Source of the DNA: Nemophila menziesii
Taxonomy: Eukaryota > Streptophyta > Magnoliopsida > Boraginales > Hydrophyllaceae
Length of the DNA stretch: 64,000 bases
NCBI GenBank assembly: GCA_029959085.1
Contig: JARWIR010000001.1
Span: 72,726,899-72,790,898, forward strand
Direction of reading: 5' to 3'
Position numbers and translations under genes: made by a program. The first letter of the stretch is position 1, and every line of letters starts with the position of its first letter. This document shows, in pieces, positions 33,274-45,340 of the stretch. The notes beneath the pieces are model-generated. The model had not been told where the DNA came from and ran no database searches. It saw only the letters and a list, made by a program, of their open reading frames with translations.

Positions 33274-33992
33274 ATGGCTGATGTAATGGCTCGAGGACAT
33301 GACGGTGATGGAGACGGTCGGGATCCCTCTAGGAATATAGATCGCACTTTATCTACATGTGTCGGCCCCTCCGGTAATTAAAATGTTTAAAACATAAGAA
33401 TTTATCAAATTAAAATTAATTCAAATTATTTTAATCCAGAAACATGCAAAAGAAAATCCCGAGGAACCAATGCTTTAAAGACCGCCCATGAAGCTCTAGA
33501 GAAACACGGTTACCCTTTGCCCATAAAATTTTGCATTCTAGACGAAACGTGGAACCCTATTGGAGAGTTATAGGGCGAATGTACGAGAGAATGTCCCGCC
33601 TTGCTACAGGACCTGGAAGGAGGTGCCTAACGGGATGAAAGCTACTATTATGGACCGACTTAAGCAATTTTTCGACCTCGATAACTGACGTATCATATCC
33701 GATTGGCCGGAAATCCAAAAGTATTTGAACAAGAGCCAGTCAACTAGGTATACTATTATAAGAAGAAAACTCCACCTGATGTTAATCCGGATATTTGGAG
33801 GAGGAGTTGTAGGATGTGGGATAACAAGGACTCTTAGGTAGAAAGTTTTATTATTTAAAAAAATAAAAAGTATTTAACATTTTTGAAATATATTGAAACA
33901 GAACCAGGCTGCTCCTAACAAGGCGAACAAGAGAAAACAGAAAAACTCGGGTAAGACTGGTTCGAGAAATTATTCGCAGACCCGAGAGATCA
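33274..33992 (+). pseudogene. Second CACTA gene, 5' part (unit 1, cut by duplication)
   Basis: ATG at 33274 follows an acceptor-like TTTTAG and gives MADVMARGHDGDGDGRDPSR, then a donor GTAATT at about 33374. A second exon from about 33439 reads ETCKRKSRGTNALKTAHEAL and LPIKFCILDETWNPIGEL, resembling the start of the TNPA/Ptta-type protein of plant CACTA elements ('RGxxxL...I.F.......PIG'). Stops and frameshifts follow. The duplication junction at 33992 cuts the gene before its third exon. Confidence 0.5.
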
Positions 33993-36402
33993 TTTAGAAA
34001 GAATATATATATTCTTCTATTCCTTGACGATTATAGTCGAAAAACCTTGGTTTATTTTTTGAAGAATAAATCTGAGGTATTCTTTGCTTTCTAGAAGTTC
34101 AAAGCACTCGTGGAGAAACAAATTGATTACCATATCAAGGAGATGAGATCTGATCGAGGAGATGAGTTCACATCAAATGAATTCAAAGAGTTTTGCGAGA
34201 AGAACGGTATTCATAGACCTCTCATAGTTCCTTATTCACAACAGCAAAATGGAGTTGTGGAAATGAATAATCTGTCCATTATGAATATGGTTCGATGCAT
34301 GTTGAAAAGTAAAAATCAGCAAAGAGAAATTTGGGCCGAGGCTGGTGGTTGTGCTATGTATCTCTCGAATCAATGTCCAACAAAAAGCGTCAAAGATAAA
34401 ACCCCCAGGAGATTTGGAGTAGATACAAGCCGAGCATATCATATTTGAGAGTCTTTGGAAGGATTGCACCCATGCATGTACCAGATCAGCAGCAAAAGAA
34501 GTTGAAAGATAAAAGTCAAAAGTTTATCTTTGTTGGGTATGATCATGCATTGAAGGGTTATAAATTGTATAATCCTATTGAGAAGACGAGGAGACCTAGT
34601 CGAGACGTTGTGTTTGATGAAAGAAGTTCGTGGGAATAGAGTTCACAAGAAAATGAAAAAAAAAATTCTTACCGAATGAGGAAGGTAGTGAAGATTAAGA
34701 GAATGAAAAAAGAGGAGCCGATTACTCCACCTTCACCTAGTCCATCCTCGTCAGAAGGCGAAATTTCTAGAAGCGGACGCCCCCAAAAGACAAGATCATT
34801 GCAAAAGATATATGATCTCAATCCAAAGCCAAATCTATTTTGTTTGTTGGCGGATACTGTTCCTATAAGTTTTGAGGAAGCAAGTAGAATTGATAAATCG
34901 AGAGACGCCATGAATGAAGAGATTTCCGTTGTCGAAAAAAATTAAACTTGGGAGCTGACTAGTTTGTGTCCAGAGCACTAACCAATTGCTGTGAAGAGGG
35001 TTTGCAAAATCAAGAAAAATGCAAGATGAGAAATTAAAAGATACAAAGAAAGGCTCATGGTAAAGGGTTTCAAACAAAGTGATGTGATTGATTACGGCGA
35101 AGTCTTTGCCCCTGTTGCTCGATTGGAGACAATTAGATTCCTTATTTCCTTGGCAGCCAAATGAAGTGGAAGATTTATCAAATGGATGTTAAATCAACAT
35201 TCTTGAATGACACCCTTAAACAGCAGGTGTACATAGAACAACCAGAAGGATAGGTTGTTAAAGGGCCTGGAAATAAGGTGTTAAAATTGAAGAAGGTCTT
35301 ATATGGGTTGACGCAAGTCCCGAGGGCTTAAAATAGTCGTATAGATCGACATTTCTAGAATAAGGGGTTCAACAAATGCCCACACGAGCATGCTCTATAT
35401 GTCAAGACAAATGATAAAGGTGATATCTTAATAGTTTGTCTCTATGTCGATGATTTAATTTTGTCAGGAAATAACGATGAAGGGGTTGCCTCATTTAAGA
35501 GAGAAATGACCGAGGAGTTTGAGATGATAGACATCGATTTGATGTCTTATTATCTTGGGATCTAGGTGCAACAAAGTAGTTAGGGAACTTTCTTATGTCA
35601 AGAAAGTTATGCCAGAGAAGTTCTAAAGATATTTAAAATGGAGAATTGCGAGTCAATTAGAACACCGGTTGATGTAGGTGAGAAGTTATCTAGGCTTATA
35701 GGTGGTGAATCAGTTGATCCAACCTTATTAAAAAGCTTGATTGGGAGCCTAAGGTACTTAACCTACACTAGGCCAGATATTCTATATGTTGTTGGTCTTG
35801 TTAGTCAATTTGAGGAGAACCTACCATCTATCAATTTAAAATAGCAAAGAGAATTCTCCAATATATTAAAGGTACCATAGATCATGGAATATTACATCCT
35901 CCTTTTGGAAATTTGATGTTGGTTGGATATAGTGATAGTGATTGGGCTGGAAACATTGATGATCGCAAAAGAACAACAAGTTTCGTTTTCTAATTTGGTG
36001 AATCAGCTTTTACTTGGATTTCAAAGAAGCAACCAATAATCACATTGTCAACATGTGAAGCTGAATGTGTGGCTGCAACGTCGAGTGTGTGTCATGCACT
36101 TTGGCTAAGAAATCTTCTTAAGGAGTTGGGATTTAATCAAGTTGAATCAATTGATATTTATGTGGATAACAAGTCAGCAATTTCCTTAGCAAAGAATCCA
36201 GCATTTCATGATAGAAGTAAACACATTGATACTTATTTTCACTTCATCAAGGGAATGTATTGAAATGAAGGATGTTCAAGTGAAGTATGTGAAGACCGAT
36301 GATCAAGTGACAGACATCTTCACAAAGCCATTAAGAAAAGACGTGTTCGAGAAGTTGAAAAGTGCCTTGGATGCAAGCATCAAGTTTAAGGTGGAGTGTT
36401 GA
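33993..36402 (+). pseudogene. Copia-1 partial copy (integrase to RNase H), unit 2
   Basis: It starts in the integrase just before the first catalytic Asp and repeats the unit 1 blocks: SDRGDEF, NGVVE (followed by MNN instead of RKN), RVFGRIAPM, CLYVDDLILSG near 35440 and the RNase H blocks to VTDIFTKPL. The 7 bp missing from unit 1 near 29515 are present here (35559-35565). It has no gag or protease, and the same stops as unit 1. Confidence 0.9.
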
Positions 36403-36819
36403 TAATTAAACTTGATAATTTCAATGAATTCAAACTACTGATATATCAAGATAAAGAATTGTATTTAGGTGCAGTTGGAAAGTCATCTGGTGGATCAATG
36501 AATCAAAGATGCTCAATGAATCTAAGACAGATAGTTGGACTACCTGCTCAATGAATAAAGACTGATAGTTAGACTTTAAGTTTGAAAGACATACGGATGT
36601 TAGGAGTTTATGTCTTTATACATAGTATTCAAATAGTATCTTTAGTATTCTACTTGTATAACTAGTTGTAGTATCTTAGTTGATTAGCAAGAAAAATTGT
36701 AAAGAAAAACACAAGTAATTTATAGTACTAATTGAGTAGAGTTAAAGTTTATATAAACTCTTCTCTAGTACTTGGTTTTATATCTCCACTCATAATTATA
36801 AACCCATCACATTCCAACA
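36397..36819 (+). repeat. Copia-1 3' LTR (423 bp), unit 2
   Basis: TGTTGATAATTAA to CATTCCAACA, nearly identical to 30347-30769. It is a product of the tandem duplication, not a second LTR of one insertion. Confidence 0.9.
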
Positions 36820-38393
36820 ATTGTATATAGAAGGCCTAATGATATAATTATGTAAATAATTTTAACAACCATATGAGGAATGAAATTGTTACAAAATTAT
36901 TAGTAAGGAGAAATTAAGATCTTATAATTACCTGCCATCGGTGTAGTTCACTCTATTCTATCAAAATCATATTCGGGTGATACCGTGATGACAAAAGCAA
37001 ATCAACCAAGTCGTGGCATTTTTAAAGCTATGTTCGAGGAAATGGAGACCGAATTATATCCTGGATCTACAGTGATGAGTTCCTTGAATTTCATTACAAA
37101 GCTTATGCAGATAAAGGTAAAAAATAAGTGGTCTAACACACCTTTCACCGAGCTATTGGAATTGGTTGGGCGTGTTTTTCCCAAACCTCACAATTTGTCT
37201 GTGTCTTAAGAGAAATGCAACAAGAAGTTGAAAAGTATGGGTATGGGTTACACTACTATTGATGTTTGCTTGAATGATTGTGCCATTTTTTACAAAGAGA
37301 GTGAATTTCTCTACAAGTGTCCAGTATGTTGTGAGTCTAGATAAGATAAAAAAAATGAAAGAAAGTACCCCATAAAAAGCTTCGTTATTTTCGAATAGCT
37401 CCGAGGTTGCAGCGTCTATACGCATTGAAACACACAGCCGAAGACATGATATGGCACCATACCGGAAAGAGTACCGATCCAGATGTGTTGCGTCATCCGG
37501 TTGATGGTTATAGTTAGAAGAGATTTGCAGCGCTACATCCTGAGTTTGCTAGCGAACCTCGTAATGTATATTTGGGTCTCTGTATCGATGGTTTTTGTCC
37601 TTTCTCTATGCAGAACAACTCGTACAGGATGTGTCAAGTTATATTGATTGTATACAGCTTTCCACCGTGGGTATGCATGAAGGAAACCAAATTTCAACTT
37701 TGTTTGTTGATTCCGAGTCCTCATTCGCCCGGTAAGGACATGGATGTCTACCTCTGCCATATGATAGATGAGTTGTCCAAGTTGTGGGATAAAGCGATCC
37801 TCACGTATGATGCCCACAACAAGGAAGATTTTACGATGAAAGTTTGTTTGTTGCCACCACTATTGACTAGGTCATACACATCAGGTTGGCAGGGTCAAGG
37901 TTACTTAGCGTGTCCAGAATGCATGGATTCTACTCCGTCGTTGAAGGTGAAAAAAGGTGTAGTATATTTTGATCATAGACGATGGTTATCTACGAGACAT
38001 CGGCTTATAAACGACAAAACTTTGTATCCCAGTGAAGAAATGACCCCCCCCCCCCCCCCGAGGAAATATAGTCTGGCAGATATTCAAACACAATTAGATG
38101 GGTTGCCCATTGTGTTTCTTGGTAAACACACGGATTTTGGGTTCAACCGCTGAGGGTTATGTTGTTGAAGAGACGTTGACATTCATATCACGGTATATTC
38201 GAGAAGAAAAGACAAAGTTTAATGATCCGGGTAGATACAACAACCCATTGCCCAAACCGAAAGAGCTATCCGTTTTTTAGAGTCAGTGTACTCCCGTTGG
38301 TAAAAAAGAGTTTGGTCATATACCACGTAAAATGAAGGATCAAATCACCTGGTACATTATGAATAATTGCGACGAGATCGAAACATATCTTAC
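36820..38393 (+). pseudogene. CACTA TNP2-type transposase, 5' part (unit 2)
   Basis: Same blocks and same internal deletion as in unit 1, starting with FKAMFEEMETELYPG near 36985. The longest frame (37572-38153) reads further than in unit 1 because the poly-C run has two more bases. It stops at GFNR, where the break to AEGYVVEETL occurs. Ends at a GTAAGT donor (38394). Confidence 0.85.
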
Positions 38394-38462
38394 GTAAGTA
38401 AACGTAATTTATATTTAAAAATTTATTCGCTCATTAAGTTTTATTATTTTCTTACAATTTAG

Positions 38463-38932
38463 AGAACACAAATCCACGCTATCGGGGACGGCTAAAGCAG
38501 TTGAGGAGATGCACCAACAAACATTTAAGGAGTGGTTTTTGGAAAACGTACATAACATGTATATTAAGTCGGAAACTTCCTTATTTGGAAACTCACCGTA
38601 TTTGGAAACTTTCCCTATTTGGAAACTTTCTTTATTTGGAAACTCTCTTTATTTGGAAAGTTTCCATATTTGGAAACGTTCCTTATTCGGAAACTTTTCT
38701 TATTAGGAATCTTTACCTATTTGGACACTTCCCCTTTTTGGAAACTTTATTTATTTGGAAACTTTCCCTATTTGGAAACTTTCTTTAATTGGAAACTTTC
38801 CCTATTTGGAAATTTTCCTTATTTGACAATTAATTAACCCTTTTTTACGTTTGCTAGATTCATGCCATGCGCGTGGCTGGTGATCCAATAGCTACAACTG
38901 AGATAGTGTCCTTGGCGAGCATGTCTTAGGGT
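38463..38932 (+). pseudogene. TNP2 transposase C-terminal exons (unit 2)
   Basis: Counterpart of 32411-32880: EHKSTLSGTAKAVEEMHQQT and, after the minisatellite, HAMRVAGDPIATTEIVSLAS. Same stops. Confidence 0.6.
38569..38828. repeat. TATTTGGAAACTTTCCC minisatellite (unit 2)
   Basis: Copy of the array at 32517-32776 with the same number of units by eye, so it has not changed in length since the duplication. Confidence 0.95.
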
Positions 38933-38978
38933 AAATAATTATTTACAAAAAACATATTGTTTAAAAATTCCTTATAAG

Positions 38979-39191
38979 GAAAGTTTCCATTTTAGGAAAC
39001 TTTATTTTTTAGGAAAGTTTCCTAAAAAGGAAACTTTTCTAAAATGTAAAGTTCACAAAAATGGAAACTTTCCTTATTTGGAGACATTCCATTTTGGGAA
39101 AGTTTCCATTTTTGTGAACTTTACTTTTTAGAAAAGTTTCCTTTTTAGGAAACTTTCCTAAAAAATAAAGTTTCCTAAAATGGAAACTTTC
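38979..39191. repeat. Hairpin with 90-bp arms (unit 2)
   Basis: Same inverted repeat as at 32927-33139, with a single-base change at the arm-loop border (GGAAACTTTCC for GGAAACATTCC). Confidence 0.95.
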
Positions 39192-39325
39192 AGTTTTAAG
39201 AAACTTTACTAATTTATGGATTAACTTGTTATCTTTGGGTACAGATTCCATCCGGATTGGATTAATGTTATATTTATTTAATTTATTCGATTGGTTTGTA
39301 ATATATTATTATCATGAAATTTTAG

Positions 39326-40942
39326 ATGGCTGATGTAATGGCTCGAGGACATGACGGTGATGGAGACGGTCGGGATCCCTCTAGGAATATAGATCGCACT
39401 TTATCTACATGTGTCGGCCCCTCCGGTAATTAAAATGTTTAAAACATAAGAATTTATCAAATTAAAATTAATTCAAATTATTTTAATCCAGAAACATGCA
39501 AAAGAAAATCTCGAGGAACCAATGCTTTAAAGACCGCCCATGAAGCTCTAGAGAAACACGGTTACCCTTTGCCCATAAAATTTTGCATTCTAGACGAAAC
39601 GTGGAACCCTATTGGAGAGTTATAGGGCGAATGTACGAGAGAATGTCCCGCCTTGCTACAGGACCTGGAAGGAGGTGCCTAACGGGATGAAAGCTACTAT
39701 TATGGACCGACTTAAGCAATTTTTCGACCTCGATAACTGACGTATCATATCCGATTGGCCGGAAATCCAAAAGTATTTGAGCAAGAGCCAGTCAACTAGG
39801 TATACTATTATAAGAAGAAAACTCCACCTGATGTTAATCCGGATCTTTGGAGGAGGAGTTGTAGGATGTGGGATAACAAGGACTCTTAGGTAGAAAGTTT
39901 TATTATTTAAAAAAATAAAAAGTATTTAACATTTTTGAAATATATTGAAACAGAACCAGGCTGCTCCTAACAAGGCAAACAAGAGAAAACAGAAAAACTC
40001 GGGCAAGACTGGTTCGAGAAATTATTCGCAGACCCGAGAGATCATTCATACAGTATATTCATTGATTTTCAAAAATTAAATTACTTACTTTAATTAATTA
40101 TTAATATATATTGTTGAAAATGTTATTGCACAGGGGAAGCTGGAGAAGAAGACTAAGGAGCCGTTAAGCTGTTTTGACGAGCCTACCAAACAGGAGAGAG
40201 AGCTTCCAAATCTTGTGGGTTTTTTTTGAGTACATGAATTACGACTCCGACAATGACAAGTGGAGGAACCCGACATACAACGAGTGTAACATGTGTGTTT
40301 GTTTCTTTTCCTTTTGTTTTAATAAAGTTATTTAAGTATTACTTACCTTATCTATTTTAGGAAACTTTCCATTTTTGGATAGATTCTATTTTGGAAAACA
40401 TTCCTTTTTAAGTTTTTTAAATTGTCTTTTTTAAATACTTATTAATTAACTTTTACTGGCTTGTAACATGGTGTGTATAGGGATAAGCTTAAGGAAATAG
40501 TTTGCGAGAAAGGGGTAGGGTCATCTGGTGGGACCGCCCCTGAAGTGTCCCTAAAGGATCAGATCGACGCCATGAAAAAGGCCGTTGAACAAGTCATAGG
40601 CCCCCGAAGACAGCTTGGGTAACCGGATTCGGAAGTTAGGCAAAATGTGGACAGGCTATATGTGATGATGGCGGCGATGAAAGAGTTTCGCGCTCTTCGA
40701 GGTCTGCCCCATATCGAGGCTCCCCTTCATCGACTCCCTCCACAGCTACCCCGACTGGCGGTCACTATTCGATGAGCGTACTTAACACAACTATGGCAGC
40801 GTTGAATGAGATGAAGGCCGCTCAAGGTCTTGCCCTGATCCCCCCTGAAGCACCGAGAGCAGATGGAGATGATGGAGATGATGTAGATGATGATGATGAT
40901 GAGGATGAAGATGGTGGTGATGAAGATTTGGATGCTCCTTGA
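39326..40942 (+). pseudogene. Second CACTA gene (TNPA/Ptta-like), longest copy
   Basis: Exon 1 begins MADVMARGHDGDGD at 39326 (after TTTTAG). Exon 2 is near 39491 (CKRKSRGTNALKTAHEAL, LPIKFCILDETWNPIG). Further pieces run across about 39955-40045 (PNKANKRKQKNSGKTGS), 40134-40290 (KLEKKTKEPLSCFDEPTKQE) and 40481-40942. The last reads DKLKEIVCEKG, SLKDQIDAMKKAVEQVIG and ends in a run of Asp and Glu with the stop at 40940-40942. The order (basic middle, coiled-coil-like stretch, acidic tail) fits the second protein of CACTA elements, which binds subterminal motifs. Several stops and frameshifts occur. Family call from weak similarity. Confidence 0.5.
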
Positions 40943-41289
40943 TTTTATATATTTTTTATTTTGATGTCTTTTGACTACTTTTTATTTTATGTTTGACTTT
41001 ATCGGTTTTGTTTGACTTTAACGGCTATGTTTGACTTTAACGGCTATGTTTGACTTTATTTACGGTTTTTGGAATTAAATTAATTTAAGTTTTGCTTTGA
41101 GATTAATATTTGAGATTTTTAATTATTTATTAGATATATATGTATAATTATGCAAATAAAAAAATTATAAAAAAATTAAAAATATAAATTTATAAATAAA
41201 ATTTAATATAAAAAAAATTAAAATATAAAGTAAATAAAAAATTAATTAAATTAAAAATATGAAAAACAAATTATATTAAAATCTAAATT
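40943..41289. other. 3' part of the CACTA element, non-coding
   Basis: T-rich then A-rich sequence with three or four short repeats of TTTGACTTTAACGGCTATG at about 40994-41060. No gene. Confidence 0.7.
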
Positions 41290-41656
41290 TTAATTCAGAA
41301 TTCCAAAAAAATGAATGAAAGTCGTCACTAGAAGTGAATGAAAGTCGTCGCTAGTTTTTGGAATAATTACCAATGTCTGAATGGTGACGAGTTAATTCGT
41401 CCCTGTATTCTGGTGTAGCGACGAAATATTGTCGTCCCTAACAATGAGATATTAGCGACGGCAATGGTCGTCGCAAAGACGCCCCACGAATTCGCGGCGA
41501 AACCACTCTGTTTCGTCGCAAAGATTGACTTTTCCCTACGACTTTCTAGCTACGTAAAATTAGCGACGGGTTTTAGTCGCTAATCCACTTTAGTGACGAT
41601 TTTTTAAGCTTAACGAGGAATGCGGGTCGTCGCTAAAAAACTGAACTGTAGTAGTG
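41290..41656. mobile_element. CACTA right terminus with subterminal repeats
   Basis: About ten copies of AGCGACGA/TCGTCGCT-like motifs in both orientations lie between 41320 and 41635. The element ends ...CTGTAGTAGTG, which read inward is CACTACTACAG. This is the standard shape of an En/Spm terminus, where the second protein and the transposase bind. Next to it, 41657 continues directly into a repeat A copy. The candidate left end is at 24862. Confidence 0.85.
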
Positions 41657-42221
41657 TGGCTAATATGGCGGGGGATCCTATAACTATGGTTTTTATGATG
41701 GACGATCTTAAGCTACAATAGTGGATATGGCTTGCACATGGATGTATATGGAGTTTCATGGTTGTGATTGTGCTCCATTAGTGACGTGAATGGACATGAT
41801 TGTCAATAAGAAATATGTTATATGCTGTTTTACATTAGTTTTTATCAATGGATTTTAGTGTTATTACAAAAAGGTTGTCAAAGGGGTATATCAGTTCGAT
41901 TTTTAATTAATAATGGTGAAAAAATAAATATGTTATTGTTGGGTTATTGTTCATATAAAAATACATTAGTCCCACCATTATCCAATAAAATATTATTTTG
42001 AATATTAAAACCAAAGACTGGTAGAGGTATATAGATGACTAACACCAGTTTTAAAAAAGATTTTGAGGAATGAACTCATAAAGTTACTCGATGGAGGTAT
42101 CATCTTTTCCATTAACGAATACTACATGCATAAGTCTGGTACAATATGTACTAAAGAAGGGAGGTCGTTTGATTGCATGTACTCATGTTATATTTATAAT
42201 GATTTATAATCTTTTATTTTT
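41657..42221. repeat. Repeat A, partial diverged copy 5
   Basis: Follows repeat A from about position 451 (TGGCT.. TATGATGG, GATCTTAAGCTACAA) to about 1085 (ATAATGATTTATAATCTTTT). It starts exactly at the CACTA end and stops at the T-rich tail of the minus-strand LINE. Confidence 0.85.
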
Positions 42222-42439
42222 TAGCAGCAAATCAAAATCTTATTAAGTGAAAATTAAGAACCCATTATCCTTGCAAGAAACTTTCAAGTCTATTACATTT
42301 TCAACCTTACATTTTGGGCCAAAATAAATAATACCTAAGTAACGCCTACCTACATGGTTAAGCCCACCTAACAATTACATATGAAATATAAAGTACAAGG
42401 CACAATCTTTGAAATAAATTTACCTCAGTTTACAATTCC

Positions 42440-43500
42440 ATCCATTACACCATCGTAACTTTCTCCCCAATCTTCAATCTCTACATCTTTATAGCAGTTT
42501 GAGATCAAATTTTCTCTTAAATTTTGCCTTAATTCGGGCTCGTCCCTCAATGATTTATAGTATTTCTTTCATACCATATCCAATAAATATATGATGTGAA
42601 AAGAGAACTTACAATAAGTGATTGTTCATAATACATGATTTGCAAAATTGCGTCAATTACTCCATTCAAATCAGCTGCAGAGGATTGTATACCACTTATA
42701 ACAAGAAGTTTACCCAGAATTCGATTAGAGAATGAGCAGCTAACAAATAGATGATATGAATTTTCCATACAACTCATACACAACCAACATATATGATTAA
42801 TTTGCAGTCCTCATTCCACAATTCTGCATTTAGTGGCTATCTTGTTCTGAATTGCTAACCATGATATAAACAAACATCTTGTAATACAAAATTTATCCCA
42901 TGTGATTTCATGACATTTTACCTTCTCTCTCTTTTCGGAATTATAACTCAAGGTCTTCTTCAATGAAAATCCCCATTCGTTACTTTCCCTCTAAATCATT
43001 ACATCCTTACCTGTAGTTAGTTTAACATTCTCAATTACAGACAGAATTTTACATATACAAGGGGGCATTCTCCATCTTCCTCCACCATAGCATGACTTGA
43101 CAATCTTGTGACAATTAATGTTATAATTTTAAAGTTCAATTTTCAACATATCTTGAACACTCCTCCCTTCAATCCACTTGAAGAAAGTGTTACCCCCATC
43201 TCTAACTTTAAGTTGAATAAACTCGAAAGCAACATGTCAGATTTTGATTAATTGTTTCCATATCCATGTATGGTGTTTCTTTGTTTTTAATCCCCATATA
43301 GACTATCCTTTTATAATTTTAAGTTGAATCCACCAACTCCATAGATTTTGATCCCGTGAATACATCCTCTAAAAAGTGAAAAGCAAACATACCTTATTCA
43401 TTTTTTCAATATTTGGAATGTTTAAACCACCATTTTATTTGCTTGTACAAATGTCAATCCACACAATTTTAACACCTTGTGCTCCTTGTTCATTTCCTTC
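42440..43500 (-). pseudogene. LINE-2 ORF2 C-terminus with zf-RVT domain
   Basis: Minus-strand reading of 42783-42547 gives CMSCMENSYHLFVSCSFSNRI and IYWIWYERN. The C-x2-C ... H-x4-C arrangement is that of the zf-RVT domain at the end of plant LINE ORF2. Upstream (higher coordinates) are CRMPPCICKIL-like and WGLKTKKHHTWIW-like pieces corresponding to 6100-6400 in LINE-1. Numerous stops. Confidence 0.75.
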
Positions 43501-45340
43501 CATAATAAATTAGTCATCTTTTGATTGAGCTTGTATATGACCTATTCAGGAAGGAGAAAAACTCTACACCAGAATAAATTTTCACTCACAAGCACACATC
43601 GTATCAATTCAATCCATTCTGCGTAGGATAGGAGTTTTGATGACCACTTACTAATCGATTCACATATATTTTCTACTAGCTTGTTGCCATCTCTAACACT
43701 TAACTTCTTGGAGTTTAAGGGAACTCCTAAATATCTGACATGAAGAGCTCCAATTTTGAAATGAAGTATATTAGAAATTTAATTCTTAATCTTCTCACTT
43801 GTACCTCCAAAATATAACTCACTCTTTTGATAGTTTATACTAAGTCAAGAGATTCTAGAGAATAAAGTCAAAGCTTCTTTAACAACTCTAGCCGACTTCA
43901 CATCTTCCTTGAGAAATATCAATACATCATTAGCAAAAACAATATGGTTAAAATTTCAGGATCCTGCACTTATGGTGATAGCAGAGTAGAGATTTCATTT
44001 CCATGTGATTGAATGAGACTGTAAAAACCTCAATCCAAATATCAAAGAGGTATGGAGAGAGAGGATCTCCTTTCCCGATTCCACTCTTTCCTTTAAAATA
44101 CCCACATGCTTCTCCATTAACATGGACTGAATATGAGAGAGTACAAACACACATCCTAATCCATTGCACAAACTTCTCAGGAAAACCAAAAGAATACAAA
44201 GTATTAATCATAAACTTCCAATTAACACTATCATATTCTTTCTGCAAGTCAAAATTAATAGTACAATTTGGTGTGGAGCTTTTTATATCATAATCAAGAA
44301 CAACATCTTGAGAAACTAATATATTATCACTAATATACCTTTCTCCAACATAGGCTGCCTGATCTATGGATATAATTTACTCTAGCACCTTCTTTAGTTT
44401 GTTTGATATAGCCTTGAGATAATTTTGTCGGTTGTGTTTACACATGAAATAGGTCTAAATTTTCTTACACTTGAGGCATTTGTTTCCTTAGGTATAAGCA
44501 CAATGCTAGTGGAATTTACTTAACAAAGTAGTTCACCTTTATCTAAGCATTGTATTACTGCTAGGTTAAAGTCATCCTCAATTACACTACAAGAATTTTT
44601 GTATAAGCAGGAGTCAAATCCATCAGGTCCAGGACTTTTGTGTTCATTTATTGAGAACAGAGATTCCTTAATCTCATTGGTAGTGAAAGGTTTTATCATC
44701 TTAGCTTTTTGTTCTTCAGTCAACTCCTTTTTCATAATCTTGTTTATAGTAGAAATTGAACACATTTCTTCTTTGCTATCTTCTTTACCAAGAAGATTAG
44801 TGTAGAAATTAACAAATTCTTTGTTAATTTGTAGAGGATCTGTTATGGAGTTTCCATCATCTGTGACTAGAACTGAAACTTTGTTTTTTGCAATTCTACC
44901 TTTAATCATTTTGTAAAAGTATAAAGAGATGTAGTCCATGTCATTTGTGAAGGAGATTCTAGCTTTTTGTTTCATAAATTTGTGATGTATCATTGTTACT
45001 TCTTCTAGCTCCTTTATCAAAAATTTCTCACTGAGTGTATTAATATCAGAAACTCCATTCATATTTTTTAAATGAATATCAGAAAAACTTATTTCTAATA
45101 GCTTCTGTATTCATTAAGTTTCGCTTAAAATACATATTATTGAATTTCTTCATTAAAAATTTAACTCCTTCAAGCTTCATACACAGCCTAAACATATGAT
45201 TACCCTCAACTTTTGTATTCAATTTGTTCTTAATTACATCTAGAAATTTTTCATGTTGTGCCCAAACACTGAAGAATTTAAAAGAACTCGACTTATTATC
45301 TTTCTTAATCCAATGGTGCCCATCAAAGCACAATGATCAG
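43500..45340 (-). pseudogene. LINE-2 reverse transcriptase (ORF2 middle)
   Basis: Reading down from 45333: WAQHEKFLDVIKNKLN, MIHHKFMKQKARISF, then HKSPGPDGFDS (about 44640), QKEYDSVNWKFMIN (44247-44200) and GKGDPLSPYLFDIW (44080-44040). The catalytic box near 43950 reads HIVFANDVLIFL: FAND where active enzymes have FADD, so the first Asp is now Asn. INYQKSELYFGG and VRYLGVPLNS follow. Frameshifts and stops separate the pieces. The Asp-to-Asn change alone should stop polymerisation. Confidence 0.85.

Larger units (their letters stand above)
27950..33992. repeat. Tandem duplication, unit 1 (6043 bp)
   Basis: Starts at TTTAGAAAGAATATATATAT inside the Copia-1 integrase and ends at ...CCCGAGAGATCA inside the second CACTA gene. 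Unit 2 follows with no spacer. The join shares two bases (TT) between the old right and left ends. The units differ by a 7-bp indel, two C in a poly-C run and scattered single bases. Confidence 0.97.
33993..40045. repeat. Tandem duplication, unit 2 (6052 bp)
   Basis: Second unit of the direct tandem repeat. Its 9 extra bases are explained by 7 bp near 35560 (CTAGGTG) and two extra C at 38044-38059. After 40045 the sequence continues into CACTA DNA that is not repeated (CATACAGTATATTC). Confidence 0.97.
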
